Assembly (NCBI RefSeq): GCF_948472415.1 | Contig: NZ_OX419519.1 | Location: forward strand, 3,348,001-3,412,000 | Source of the DNA: Kitasatospora fiedleri | GTDB taxonomy: Bacteria > Actinomycetota > Actinomycetes > Streptomycetales > Streptomycetaceae | Reading direction: 5' to 3' | DNA: 64,000 nt | Part shown: positions 41,216 through 49,905 of the stretch, piece by piece | Layout of the letters: each line of letters opens with the position of its first letter | Numbering within the stretch: position 1 is the first letter of the stretch | Program-made: the position numbers and the translations under genes | Notes under the pieces: model-generated | Seen by the model: only the letters and a program-made list of their open reading frames with translations | The model's database searches: none | What the model was told of the DNA's origin: nothing

Positions 41216-42979
41216 GTGACCACCGGCCAGCCCCACCCCGTCGACCCGTCCCCCGCCCTGCGGGCGTACGGCGCGTGCGTCGACGGGCTGTTCACCTACT
41301 GCCTGTCCGTGCTCTGCGCGCACGACGCCGCCTCGGCCGCCGTCCTGGAGGTCCGCGACCTGGCCCGCCGCCACGGCGACCGGATCGAGGACCCGGCCCT
41401 GCTGCGCGCCTGGCTGTACGCGCTGGCCCGGCACCGCTGCCTGGCCCGGCTGGAGGGCGGCGGGCCGGACGGCGCCCCGGCGGGCGGCCCGCCCGGGCCC
41501 GGCGCGGGCCGCGAGCGGCGCGAACTCGCCTCGCTGGCCTGGCCGGAGGCGGCCGGCACCGACCCGGAGCAGCGCGAGGCGCTGGAGCTGGCGGTCCGGC
41601 ACCGGCTGGACGGCGCGGAGGTCGCGGCGGTGCTCGGCCTGAGCACCGGGGCCGCGGCGGCGCTGCTGGACGCGGCGGGTGCCGAAGTCGGCCGCACCAG
41701 GACGGCGCTGCTGGTGCTCGGGGTCGGGTCCTGCCCGGAGCTGGCGCAGCTCGGCGGGGTCGGCGCGGAGTCCTGGCGGGGCTGGGTGCTGGGCCCGGCG
41801 CTGCGCCGCGAACTGGTGGCGCACCTGGTGGAGTGCCCGACCTGCCGGGGCACCGCGGAGCGGGTCGCCGGGCAGCTCGGGCACGGCCTGGCCGGGCTGC
41901 CCGGCCTGCCGCTGCTGGCCGCGCCGGGCGCGCTGCGCCCGGTGTCCGCGCCGACGGCCGGCGGGGCGACGTTCCTGTCCGGCGCGGCGGCGGGGCGGCG
42001 GGCCGCGCAGGGCCCGGCGGAGCCGCGGTTCGACCAGCGCGGCTTCCCCCGGCACCGGATGCCGTCGGTGCCGCGCGGCGCGGCGGTGCGCCAGCGGGTG
42101 GTCACCACGGGCGTGCTGGCGGCGGTGCTGGCCGCGCCGGTGGTGGCGCTGTGGAGCGCGCACCGGGACGGCGGGGAGGACCACGCCTCGGCGGTGTCCT
42201 CGGTGCGGGTGGACGCCACCGCCGGGCCCGGGCACCGGGTGCCGGTGCCGGAGCCGACCGCGGTCGCCGCGGCGGCGCTGCCGCCGGCCGTCTCGGTGGG
42301 GTCGCTGGAGCTGGCGGGGGCGATCGCAGAAACGTCCCTGCCGACCCTGCAGGGACCGGCCGTCGCGGTGCCCTCGGCCGGGTCCGCCCCGCTCTCCAGC
42401 CCCGCGCTGACCGCCGCGCCCGCCCCGGCGGCGTCCGCCGCCCGGCTGGCCGTGGCGGCCGGCGAGTACGGCAACCGCACGGTGCTGACCCTGACCAACA
42501 CCGGCGACGCCCCGCTGTCCTGGCACGCCGTGCTGGACGTGGACTGGCTGCGGCTGAGCCGGGACGCCGGCACCCTGGCCCCCGGCCAGCGGATCACCGT
42601 GACCGTCACGGTCGACGAGTCGCGCGCCCCGCAGACCCGCTGGACCGCACACCTGGCGCTGCCGCCCTCCACCGCCGTGGTCACCCTGGAGGGCGGCACC
42701 GACCACCGCGGCCTGCCCTCCCCCGGCGGCCCCTCGCCGTCCGCGGGCGGCTCCGACTCCCCCGCCCCGCCGAGCCCGTCGCCGTCCGGCTCCTCCTCCG
42801 CGCCCGGCTCGCCGTCCGCCTCGGCGTCGGCGTCCCCGTCGCCGTCCGCTCCCCCGTCGTCCCCGTCGTCCCCGGCCTCGCCGTCTGCGCCGTCGTCGCC
42901 GTCGCCGTCGTCCGGGAGCCCGTCCGACCCGGGTTCCGGCTCCCCCGCCGCCTCGCCGTCCGGGTCGCCCGCGCCCTGA
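41216..42979 (+). CDS. Membrane protein fusing sigma-factor-like, anti-sigma zinc motif and BACON domains
   Basis: This 587-residue protein starts at GTG 41216. Residues 15-75 resemble sigma region 2 (LFTYCLSVLCAHDAASAAVLEV) and 120-165 resemble region 4 (VRHRLDGAEVAAVLGLST), both degenerate. Residues 195-220 contain HLVECPTC, the HX3CX2C motif of zinc anti-sigma factors. A membrane helix follows (VVTTGVLAAVLAAPVVALW, near 295-315). The outer part ends in a BACON-type beta-sandwich (TNTGDAPLSWHAVLDVDWL, near 425-500) and an 85-residue Pro/Ser-rich, wall-spanning tail. It may be a transmembrane regulator or a relic of sigma/anti-sigma fusion; the function is not established. Confidence 0.7.
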   Translation: MTTGQPHPVDPSPALRAYGACVDGLFTYCLSVLCAHDAASAAVLEVRDLARRHGDRIEDPALLRAWLYALARHRCLARLEGGGPDGAPAGGPPGPGAGRERRELASLAWPEAAGTDPEQREALELAVRHRLDGAEVAAVLGLSTGAAAALLDAAGAEVGRTRTALLVLGVGSCPELAQLGGVGAESWRGWVLGPALRRELVAHLVECPTCRGTAERVAGQLGHGLAGLPGLPLLAAPGALRPVSAPTAGGATFLSGAAAGRRAAQGPAEPRFDQRGFPRHRMPSVPRGAAVRQRVVTTGVLAAVLAAPVVALWSAHRDGGEDHASAVSSVRVDATAGPGHRVPVPEPTAVAAAALPPAVSVGSLELAGAIAETSLPTLQGPAVAVPSAGSAPLSSPALTAAPAPAASAARLAVAAGEYGNRTVLTLTNTGDAPLSWHAVLDVDWLRLSRDAGTLAPGQRITVTVTVDESRAPQTRWTAHLALPPSTAVVTLEGGTDHRGLPSPGGPSPSAGGSDSPAPPSPSPSGSSSAPGSPSASASASPSPSAPPSSPSSPASPSAPSSPSPSSGSPSDPGSGSPAASPSGSPAP

Positions 42980-42986
42980 CCGGGTG

Positions 42987-43016
42987 CCGCCTCCTCCGGC
43001 GCGTCGGAGGAGGCGG
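42987..43016. terminator. Terminator between the BACON protein and the convergent DUF1254 gene
   Basis: CCGCCTCCTCCG pairs perfectly with CGGAGGAGGCGG around a 6-base loop, 8 bases after the stop codon and 23 bases from the convergent stop. Confidence 0.85.
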
Positions 43017-43039
43017 GCCGGGCGTCCGCGTCCCGCGGG

Positions 43040-44374
43040 TCAGCGCAGCCGGATGGCCGGCAGCCGGTAGCTGCCGTCGAGCACCGCGTCCTGCGGCTGG
43101 TACATCCGCACCATCGGCCGGAAGCCGCCCTCGGGCGCGGGCAGCCAGTTCGCGAGCTCGTCCTGGTCGGTGGGGGGTTCGTGCTGGAGGTGGAGGGTCA
43201 GCGAGCCGTCCTCGCCGTACACCAGGCCGGGCGTGCGGTCGCCGATCGAGTACCGGTCGATCGGGTTGGGGACCAGCCGGTACTCCGGGGTGCCGTACAT
43301 CGTCACCGACCAGAACGCGCCCACCGGCGGGGGCTGCTCGAAGCGCAGGGTGTACGCGTGCGCGCCGGTCAGCGGGACGCCGTCGGCGTCGTTGTGGGTG
43401 GTGGCGTACACCGCCTCGTAGGCGTGGTTGCCCCACAGGCCGGCCCGGGCGGCGACCGCGCGGGTCAGGTACGCGGCCCGGCGGTCGGCGATCCTCCACT
43501 GCGGCTCGTCGCGGGTGCCGGGGCCGAGGTGGTCCAGGTTGTAGTCGAACAGGTGCAGGTTGGCGGACCACTCGCCGGTCGGGTCGCCGGCCCCGGCGGT
43601 CGCCGCCTCCACCCGCTCGCGGCCGGCGGCCAGGCCCTTGGCGAGCGCCGCCGTCCACTCGGCCGGGCCGTCCAGGTAGGGCGAGCGGCCCCGGTCGAGC
43701 AGCCCGATCGGGGCGAAGCGCTGCTGGAAGGCGACGTCGGCGGCGGCGGGCGGGAAGGCCGCCATCCAGCGCCGCAGCCGCTCCAGGAAGAGCAGCTCGG
43801 CCGGGACGTCCGCGTCCGGCTCCGGCAGCCCGGCCGGGGTGCCGGAGCCGTCCTCCAGCGGGGTGAGGGTGAGCTGCCGCTGGAGGTCCCGGACCCGGTC
43901 GAGGTCGTCCGGCCCGGCGCAGGAGTTGCGGCCGGCGATCACCGCGACCGTGGTCGGCGCGACGATCACCGGCACGTCCGGCGGCGGCTCGCCCTGCCAG
44001 CCGGGCGGAGCGATCAGCCAGGTCTGCTCGGCGGTGCCGGACGAACGGCGGCCCACGTAGGCGAAGTTGTTCGTCCAGGCGTCGACGAACTGGAGCACGT
44101 CGTACGCGCCGCCGGTGTCCGGGACGTGCAGCAGCAGCGGACCGGCGGAGAGGTCCAGCGGCGCGTTCGAGTACAGCGTGTCGTTGTTCACCGACACGAA
44201 GTCCGTGGTGGCGTCGGCGAGTCGGGTGGAGTGGCCGAAGGTGTTCCAGGGGGTCGGGCCGACCGAGCCGAATCCCCGGCGGACGAGGGTGTCCACGGCG
44301 GTCAGGTCGGCCACCAGCGGGGAGCCGTACACGAAGGCCTCGGCGGCCAGCATCTCGGGCGTGGCGTCAGCCAT
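43040..44374 (-). CDS. DUF1254/DUF1214 domain protein
   Basis: This 444-residue protein has an N-terminal DUF1254 region (AAEAFVYGSPLV, WNTFGHSTRLADATTDFVSVNNDTLYSNA). Its C-terminal DUF1214 region (AVYATTHNDADGVPLTGAHAYTLRF, FWSVTMYGTPEYRLVPNPIDRY, GDRTPGL) is the expected two-domain order. No signal peptide is seen, although many relatives are exported. Biochemical function is unknown for the family. ATG 44374 was chosen over an in-frame extension without a ribosome site. Confidence 0.85.
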   Translation of the reverse strand: MADATPEMLAAEAFVYGSPLVADLTAVDTLVRRGFGSVGPTPWNTFGHSTRLADATTDFVSVNNDTLYSNAPLDLSAGPLLLHVPDTGGAYDVLQFVDAWTNNFAYVGRRSSGTAEQTWLIAPPGWQGEPPPDVPVIVAPTTVAVIAGRNSCAGPDDLDRVRDLQRQLTLTPLEDGSGTPAGLPEPDADVPAELLFLERLRRWMAAFPPAAADVAFQQRFAPIGLLDRGRSPYLDGPAEWTAALAKGLAAGRERVEAATAGAGDPTGEWSANLHLFDYNLDHLGPGTRDEPQWRIADRRAAYLTRAVAARAGLWGNHAYEAVYATTHNDADGVPLTGAHAYTLRFEQPPPVGAFWSVTMYGTPEYRLVPNPIDRYSIGDRTPGLVYGEDGSLTLHLQHEPPTDQDELANWLPAPEGGFRPMVRMYQPQDAVLDGSYRLPAIRLR

Positions 44375-44637
44375 GCGAACGTCCTTGTCTGCTCGGTGAC
44401 TTCGTCGGAGGGCCGGAGCGGGGCTCGCCGGGTTCCCCCTCTCGCCCGCCCTCCTCCCCCCAGAAAGGGAACATTCCGACATACCGGTACACCGGGATGC
44501 TATGCGCTCCCCTCCGGTCCGGCACGCCGGGAAGCCGACGGCCCGTCAGCCGGTCCGCGGTCTGCCCCCGGCAGAACCGCTCCGCTCCCGGTGAACGCGG
44601 CGCATGGACCGGGCCCGGCCCGGAGACCCTCGGAGGC

Positions 44638-45639
44638 ATGGACATCCTTCTGCTCGGCGGCTCCGCGTTCCTCGGCCGCGCCTACGCCGCGGCGGCGCTC
44701 GCCCGCGGCCACCGCGTCACCACCTTCAACCGCGGCGTCAGCCGGGCCGACCCGCCCGGCGTCGAGGCCGTCCACGGCGACCGCACCGACCTCGCCGACC
44801 TGCACCGCCTGGTCGGCGGCCGCCGGTGGGACGCCGTCGTCGACACCTCCGGCCAGCAGCCGCACGACGTGGCCACCGCCGCCCGGCTGCTCAGCGGCCG
44901 GGCCGGGCACTACGGCTTCGTCTCCTCGGTCCACGCCTTCGCCGACTGGCCCGCCCGTCCCGTCGACGCCGACTCCGCCACCCTCGACTGCCCCGGCGAC
45001 CTCCCGCCCGACCAGCCCTTCGCCAACGCGCTCAAGGCCGGCTGCGAGCGCGCCCTGCGGGACACCTTCGACGGACCGGCCGCGATCCTCAACTGCGGCC
45101 TGCTGATCGGCCCGCACGAGCCCATCGGCCGGCTGCCCTGGTGGCTCGACCGGATCGCCCGCGGCGGCCCCGTCCTGGCCCCCGGCGCCCCCGACCGCCC
45201 GATCAGCCTGATCGACGCCCGCGACTTCGCCGCCTTCGGCCTCGACCTGGCCGAGCGGCGGGCGGCCGGCCGCTACCTCACCACCGCGCCGATCGGCTCG
45301 GCCACCACCGGCGAACTCCTCGCCGCGTGCCGCACCGCGACCGGCTCAGACGCCGAGTTCGCCTGGACCCCGGACGACGAGTTGCTCGCCGCCGGGGTCT
45401 CCCCGTGGACCGAGCTCCCGCTCTGGGCCCCCGCCACCGAGGGCTGGCACGGCACCTGGCGGGCCGACCCCGCCACCGCCCTCGCCGCGGGCCTGCGGGT
45501 GCGCCCGCTGCTCGACACCGTCACCGACACCTGGGCCTGGCTGGAGTCCGGCGGTCGCGCGGAGGTCTCCTACCGGCAGCTGGACACCCCGCTGGGGATC
45601 GACCCGGCGAAGGAGCGGGAACTGCTGGGGCGCGCCTGA
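44638..45639 (+). CDS. NAD(P)-dependent epimerase/reductase-like protein (atypical SDR)
   Basis: This 333-residue Rossmann protein starts right after GGAGGC with MDILLLGGSAFLGRAYA, the GGxxFxG nucleotide motif. VTTFNRG and VHGDRTDLADL follow, as in plant CSP41-like/isoflavone-reductase-like atypical SDRs. GHYGFVSSVHAF occupies the usual catalytic-serine strand, but the Tyr-X3-Lys is not evident. Substrate is unknown. It converges with the SDR gene 12 bases downstream. Confidence 0.8.
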   Translation: MDILLLGGSAFLGRAYAAAALARGHRVTTFNRGVSRADPPGVEAVHGDRTDLADLHRLVGGRRWDAVVDTSGQQPHDVATAARLLSGRAGHYGFVSSVHAFADWPARPVDADSATLDCPGDLPPDQPFANALKAGCERALRDTFDGPAAILNCGLLIGPHEPIGRLPWWLDRIARGGPVLAPGAPDRPISLIDARDFAAFGLDLAERRAAGRYLTTAPIGSATTGELLAACRTATGSDAEFAWTPDDELLAAGVSPWTELPLWAPATEGWHGTWRADPATALAAGLRVRPLLDTVTDTWAWLESGGRAEVSYRQLDTPLGIDPAKERELLGRA

Positions 45640-45651
45640 GCGTCGCCCGCC

Positions 45652-46353
45652 TCACCACGGCACCGGCGCGCCGTGCCGGTCCAGGAAGCGCAGCCCGGGC
45701 GTCCCGGCCTGCGCCTCCAGGACGTCGACCACCGCGGGGACGCTCCGCCGGGGGTCGAGCGGCGCGTCGGGGCCGCCCAGCCGGGTGCGGTTGTGGCCGG
45801 GGTCGATCAGCAGCTTGGTGTGGCCGTCGTCGGCGTGCCGGGTCGCGTAGCTGCGCATCAGCTGGTTCAGCGCCGCCTTGCTGGCCTTGTACAGCTCGTA
45901 GCCGCCCTCGGTGTTGAGCGAGACGCTGCCCTGCTCGGAGGACATCACGGCGACCGTGCCGCCCGGGACGACCAGCCCGCGCAGGGCGGCCAGGACCCGC
46001 AGCGGGGCCAGCGCGTTGACGGTCATCACCTCGGTGAACACCTCGGTGGGGACCTCGTCGATCGGCCGGTCCCCCCGGTCGATCGCCGCGTTGACGAAGA
46101 GCAGGTCGAGCGGGCGGCCCGCCAGGCGCCCGCGCAGGGCGGCGAGGGCGGCGGCGTCGGTGACCTCCAGGGTCTCCACCGCGAGCCGGCCGCCGGCGGC
46201 CCGGACGGCGGCCGGGAGCCCGCCGCGGTCCGCGCGGGCGGTGGCCACCACCTGCCAGCCGCGGCGGGCGAGTTCCTCGGCCAGGACCAGTCCGAGGCCG
46301 CGGGAGGCACCGACCACGAGGGCGCGGCGGGGCGGCGGGGCCGGGTGGGTCAT
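45652..46353 (-). CDS. Short-chain dehydrogenase/reductase under TetR control
   Basis: From ATG 46353 (after GAGGAG) the protein has 233 residues and is a classical SDR. It has the cofactor motif VVGASRGLGLVLAEEL near residue 13, NAAID (NAG equivalent), SSEQGS with the catalytic serine, and YELYKASK (Tyr-X3-Lys). It probably reduces a small carbonyl compound with NAD(P)H; the substrate is unknown. A palindromic operator lies 48-73 bases upstream and a TetR gene is divergent, interrupted by a MITE. Confidence 0.88.
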   Translation of the reverse strand: MTHPAPPPRRALVVGASRGLGLVLAEELARRGWQVVATARADRGGLPAAVRAAGGRLAVETLEVTDAAALAALRGRLAGRPLDLLFVNAAIDRGDRPIDEVPTEVFTEVMTVNALAPLRVLAALRGLVVPGGTVAVMSSEQGSVSLNTEGGYELYKASKAALNQLMRSYATRHADDGHTKLLIDPGHNRTRLGGPDAPLDPRRSVPAVVDVLEAQAGTPGLRFLDRHGAPVPW

Positions 46354-46400
46354 CGGGTCTCCTCGGGGAGCGGCGCGGGGGCCCGCGCGGTCGCTCCCTA

Positions 46401-46426
46401 GTCTAGACGCAACGTCGCGTCTAGAC
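46401..46426. promoter_or_regulatory. Palindromic operator upstream of the SDR gene
   Basis: GTCTAGACGC (46401-46410) and GCGTCTAGAC (46417-46426) are exact reverse complements separated by 6 bases, an ideal TetR-type operator. It lies between the SDR start and the MITE and is presumably the target of the divergent TetR protein. Confidence 0.75.
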
Positions 46427-46462
46427 ACAACGCCGCGTCCGGGCAGGGCGGGTTCCGGCCGC

Positions 46463-46628
46463 TAGGCCCTGTCCGGTCGATCTTGCCGGATCAGCGCGCG
46501 GCGTCGGGCGCCCGGCTGGGAGTGCCGGCGGAACGCCCTCGTACTGGGTGTACTCGGGTGTTTCGCCGGTGCTTCCAGCCGGGATGCCCGGCGTCGCGCG
46601 CCCGGCAAGATCGACCGGACAGGGCCTA
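46463..46628. mobile_element. MITE-like element, copy 1 (166 bp)
   Basis: The ends are long terminal inverted repeats: TAGGCCCTGTCCGGTCGATC at the left and its exact reverse complement at the right, ending CTA. The similarity continues inward imperfectly for about 60 bases, so the whole element can fold into one hairpin. It has no transposase. It shares more than 90 percent of its visible sequence with the element at 51412-51609. The TA at each end could be the duplicated target. It lies between the SDR/TetR operator and the tetR start, ending only 11 bases before the ATG. Confidence 0.85.
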
Positions 46629-46639
46629 GGGTGGCGGGC

Positions 46640-47263
46640 ATGTCCGCCACCAGCACCCCGCCGACCCCGCCGACCCCGGAGCCCCCGGCCCCCCGGGCGC
46701 GCTCCGGCAACCGGCGCGACGAGGCCGCCCGGCTGGCCGTGCTGCACGCCGCCGACGACCTGCTCGCCGAACAGGGCTTCGCCGCGCTGACCGTGGAGGC
46801 GATCGCCCGGCGGGCCGGGGTCGCCAAGCAGACCATCTACCGCTGGTGGCCCTCCAAGGTGGAGATCCTGCTCGACACCCTGATCGAGGACAGCGCCAAG
46901 ACGCTCCCCGTCCCCGCCGACCGGCCCACCGCCGCGGCCGTCCGCGGCTACCTGCACGACTTCGCCCGGTTCCTCGACCGGGACCCGGCCGGCAAGGTGC
47001 TGCTCACCCTGCTCGCCCAGGCGCAGCACGACCCCGGCACCGCGGCGTCCCTGCACCGGCGCCACCTCGCACCGCGCCGCGAGCAGGAGCGCGCCTGGCT
47101 GGCCGCCGCGGTGGACGCCGGGGAACTCGCCCCGGCGCTCGGCCTCGACGCGGCCCTGGACGCGCTGACCGGCCCGCTGGTGTACGCCGCGATGACGGGG
47201 GCGCCCGCCCGCCCCGAACTGGTCGACACCCTGGTCGACCGGCTGCTCGCGCCGCGCGGGTGA
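46640..47263 (+). CDS. TetR-family regulator of the divergent SDR
   Basis: This 207-residue regulator has a Pro/Thr-rich N-terminal tail of about 25 residues. The HTH follows: ARLAVLHAADDLLAEQGFAALTVEAIARRAGVAKQTIYRWWPSK. The C-terminal ligand domain is of the TetR_C_16-like type. I chose ATG 46640; GTG 46631 is an alternative but lies almost on the MITE end. Because the MITE separates the gene from its probable operator, its expression may now depend on sequence inside the MITE. The stop codon lies in a 17-bp tandem duplication. Confidence 0.9.
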   Translation: MSATSTPPTPPTPEPPAPRARSGNRRDEAARLAVLHAADDLLAEQGFAALTVEAIARRAGVAKQTIYRWWPSKVEILLDTLIEDSAKTLPVPADRPTAAAVRGYLHDFARFLDRDPAGKVLLTLLAQAQHDPGTAASLHRRHLAPRREQERAWLAAAVDAGELAPALGLDAALDALTGPLVYAAMTGAPARPELVDTLVDRLLAPRG

Positions 47264-47282
47264 ACGCGCCGCGCGGGTGAAC
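47249..47282. repeat. 17-bp tandem duplication across the tetR stop codon
   Basis: GCGCCGCGCGGGTGAAC occurs twice head to tail; the first copy holds the actual stop codon TGA. It is a recent slippage duplication without effect on the protein. Confidence 0.85.
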
Positions 47283-47312
47283 GCGCCGCCGCCCGGGTGG
47301 TGGCGGGTGCGC

Positions 47313-48389
47313 TCAGTACGCCCGGCGGGTGACGAGTTCGGCGAGGGCGAGCAGGTCGTCGGCGCGGGAGGGGTCGGGGACGGCGGTGGCGAGGTGGGCG
47401 ATGGCGGCGGCCATCCGCTCGCAGCTCTCCGCCTGGGCCCAGGCCCGGCCGCCGGCCCGGTCGACCGCGTCGGCGGCGGCGGCGAGTTCGGCGGGGCTGA
47501 GCGGGCGGCCGGTGGCGTAGAGCGCGGCGAGTTCCGCGCCGGCGGGGGTGCCGGAGGAGAGGGCGTGCACCACCGGGAGGGACTTCTTGCGGGCGGCGAG
47601 GTCGGCGCCGACCGGCTTGCCGGTGACCGCGGGGTCGCCCCAGATGCCGATCAGGTCGTCGATCAGCTGGAAGGCCAGCCCGATCTCGCGACCGAAGGCG
47701 TCCATCGCGTCGGCGGTCCCGGCGTCCGCGCCCGCGTACAGCGCGCCGAGCGCGCAGGCGCAGCCGAGCAGGGCGCCGGTCTTGCCCTCGGCCATGCCGA
47801 GGCACTCGGCGAGGGTGACGTCGGCGCGCTGCTCGAAGGAGCAGTCGGCCTGCTGGCCGGCGCAGAGTTCGACCACGCAGTTGGCGAGGCGGCGGACCGA
47901 CGCGGCGGCGGCCGGGTGCGGGTCCTCGGCGAGCACCCGCAGGGCCAGCGAGTGCATGGCGTCGCCGGCCAGGATGGCGCCGGTGGTGCCGAACACCCGC
48001 CAGGCGGTGGGGCGGTGGCGGCGGGTGTGGTCGCGGTCGAGAACGTCGTCGTGCAGCAGGGTGAAGTTGTGCACCAGCTCGACGGCGGTGGCGGCGCGGA
48101 CCGCGTCCTGCGGGCGGCCGCCGACCGCGGTGGTCGCGGCGAGGACCAGCGCCGGGCGGATCGCCTTGCCGGTGCCGGCCGCGCCGGGGCTGCCGTCGGC
48201 CTCCAACCAGCCCAGGTGGTAGCCGGAGATCCGCCGCATGGACTCGGGCAGGGTGTCGACGGCGGCGCGCAGCGCGGGGCCGACGGTGCCGCGGGCCCGG
48301 TCGAGCAGGGCCAGCGCCTCGGCGGTGTCCCGGCCCCCGTCGGTGGCGGCGGCCCCGTGCTGGTCGCGTTCGGGCACGGTGATGGCCAT
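47313..48389 (-). CDS. Polyprenyl (geranylgeranyl-type) diphosphate synthase, candidate encapsulin cargo
   Basis: This 358-residue trans-prenyltransferase has the first Asp-rich motif in LLHDDVLDRD (near residue 113) and the second in QLIDDLIGIWGD (near 240). GKAIRPALVLA and the GKPVGADLAARKKSLPV loop are also present. It condenses isopentenyl diphosphate with an allylic primer; product length cannot be set from sequence alone. The first 28 residues are a flexible polar Gly/Asp/Ala-rich stretch outside the catalytic fold. The gene starts 112 bases after the family 2B encapsulin gene on the same strand, after GGGGGAGG, matching the known encapsulin/polyprenyl-transferase pairing. The N-terminal stretch is a candidate cargo-loading tag (inference). 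Confidence 0.88.
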   Translation of the reverse strand: MAITVPERDQHGAAATDGGRDTAEALALLDRARGTVGPALRAAVDTLPESMRRISGYHLGWLEADGSPGAAGTGKAIRPALVLAATTAVGGRPQDAVRAATAVELVHNFTLLHDDVLDRDHTRRHRPTAWRVFGTTGAILAGDAMHSLALRVLAEDPHPAAAASVRRLANCVVELCAGQQADCSFEQRADVTLAECLGMAEGKTGALLGCACALGALYAGADAGTADAMDAFGREIGLAFQLIDDLIGIWGDPAVTGKPVGADLAARKKSLPVVHALSSGTPAGAELAALYATGRPLSPAELAAAADAVDRAGGRAWAQAESCERMAAAIAHLATAVPDPSRADDLLALAELVTRRAY

Positions 48390-48501
48390 GGTGAAGTCCT
48401 CCCCCTCGGCCGGCCCCGGCTGCGGGGCGGCAGGAATGCGCGCTGACGGGCGGTCAGGCGGTGGAAGGGGCGGGCCCAGGACGGTGGGCCCGCCCGGGTG
48501 G

Positions 48502-49905
48502 TCAGCGCCGGTGGTCGACGTCCACGTTCTCCAGGACGCCGATCGCGTCGGGGACGAGGATCGCGGCCGAGTAGTAGGCGCTGACCAGGTAGGAGACGAC
48601 CGCCTTCTCGTCGATGCCCATGAAGCGGACGTTCAGGCCCGGCTCGACCTGGTCCGGGAGGGTGCCGGGGCGCAGGCCGACCACGCCCTGGTTGTCCTCG
48701 CCGACGCGCATCGCCAGGATCGAGGTGGTGCCGTCGACCACCGGGATCTTGGTGCAGGTGAGGATCGGGACGCCGCGCCAGCTGGGCACCGTCCGGCCCT
48801 CGAACCGGATCGCCTCGGGGTACAGGCCGCGGCTGTTGCACTCCCGGCCGAAGGCGGCGATCGCCTTGGGGTGGGCGAGGTAGAACTTGGTGCTGCGCCG
48901 GCGGCAGAGCAGTTCGTCCAGGTCGTCGGGGGTGGGCGGGCCGGAGTGGGTCTGGATGCGCTGGCCGTACTCGGCGTTGGCCAGCAGGCCGAACTCCGGG
49001 TTGTTGACCAGCTCGTGCTCCTGCCGCTCGCGCAGCGCCTCGACGGTCAGCCGGAGCTGGTGCTCGGTCTGGTCCATCGGCTGGTTGTAGAGGTCGGCGA
49101 CCCGGCTGTGCACCCGCAGCACCGTCTGGGCGACGCTCAACTCGTACTCGCGCGGGGCGGGTTCGTAGTCGACGAAGGCGGTGGGCAGCTCGAACTCGCC
49201 CTCGTGCCCGGCCGACATGCCGATCGCGGCCTCGCCCTTGTGGGTCTGCGGGAGCTGCGCGTCGGCGAGGAAGGCGAGGATCTGGTCGCGCAGCGCCGGG
49301 GAGCGGTCGGCGAGTTCCTGGAAGGCGGGCCAGGGGAGCACCATCGCGGTGCCGGCGGTGGTGGCCCGGACGCTGTAGGGCCAGCGGCGGTCGGCGACGG
49401 TGAGCGCCTCGTCGCCGAGGTGGTCGCCGTCGGCGAAGGTGCCCAGCACGGTGGGGTCGCCGTACTTGCCGGTGCCGAGCTTGTCGACCTTGCCGTGCGC
49501 GATCAGGTAGACCTGGTCGATCTCGCCGCCCTGCTCGACCAGCACCTCGCCCGCGGCGAAGTCGCGCTGGACGAAGCGGCCGGCCAGCTCGGTGAGCAGC
49601 GCGTCGTCCGCGAAGCCGCGCAGCACCGGGACCTCGCGCAGGGTGGGCGGGACGACCGAGACCCGGCGGCCGTCCTGCACGAAGCCCACCCGGCCGCGGC
49701 CGACCGCGTACGACAGCCGCCGGTTGACCCGGTAGGTGCCGCCGGAGACCTCGACCCAGGGCAGGGCGCGCAGCAGCCAGCGGTTGCTGATCTCCTGCAT
49801 CTGCGGGGCCGACTTGGTGGTCGACGCGAGGTTCTTGGCCGCCGCCACCGAGAGGCTGCTCCGCTGCTCCGCCCGGGGAATTTCGGTGGTGGTTTCGGTC
49901 GTCAT
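48502..49905 (-). CDS. eshA: Family 2B encapsulin shell protein with cNMP-binding-like domain (EshA-like)
   Basis: This 467-residue protein from ATG 49905 has a flexible N-terminal arm (residues 1-60). A cyclic-nucleotide-binding-type domain spans about 90-205 ([47 protein letters not shown]). A HK97-type shell domain covers about 230-467 ([65 protein letters not shown]). This architecture is that of Streptomyces EshA, now classed as a family 2B encapsulin that self-assembles into a nanocompartment. The usual phosphate-binding arginine of cNMP domains is not obvious in the DEAL...WPYSV segment, so ligand binding is uncertain. The adjacent prenyl synthase is the likely cargo; no 2-methylisoborneol synthase is present. 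Confidence 0.9.
   Translation of the reverse strand: MTTETTTEIPRAEQRSSLSVAAAKNLASTTKSAPQMQEISNRWLLRALPWVEVSGGTYRVNRRLSYAVGRGRVGFVQDGRRVSVVPPTLREVPVLRGFADDALLTELAGRFVQRDFAAGEVLVEQGGEIDQVYLIAHGKVDKLGTGKYGDPTVLGTFADGDHLGDEALTVADRRWPYSVRATTAGTAMVLPWPAFQELADRSPALRDQILAFLADAQLPQTHKGEAAIGMSAGHEGEFELPTAFVDYEPAPREYELSVAQTVLRVHSRVADLYNQPMDQTEHQLRLTVEALRERQEHELVNNPEFGLLANAEYGQRIQTHSGPPTPDDLDELLCRRRSTKFYLAHPKAIAAFGRECNSRGLYPEAIRFEGRTVPSWRGVPILTCTKIPVVDGTTSILAMRVGEDNQGVVGLRPGTLPDQVEPGLNVRFMGIDEKAVVSYLVSAYYSAAILVPDAIGVLENVDVDHRR

Noticed and set aside
46421..47065. Open frame over MITE copy 1 containing the peptide PEYTQYEGVPPALPAGRPT, also present at 50170-51534
   Set aside because: The same peptide appears at both places because it is the translation of the MITE, not a conserved protein.
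47313..49905. A 2-methylisoborneol biosynthesis locus
   Set aside because: EshA-type encapsulins accompany that pathway, but no MIB synthase or GPP C-methyltransferase is present; only a prenyl diphosphate synthase is.
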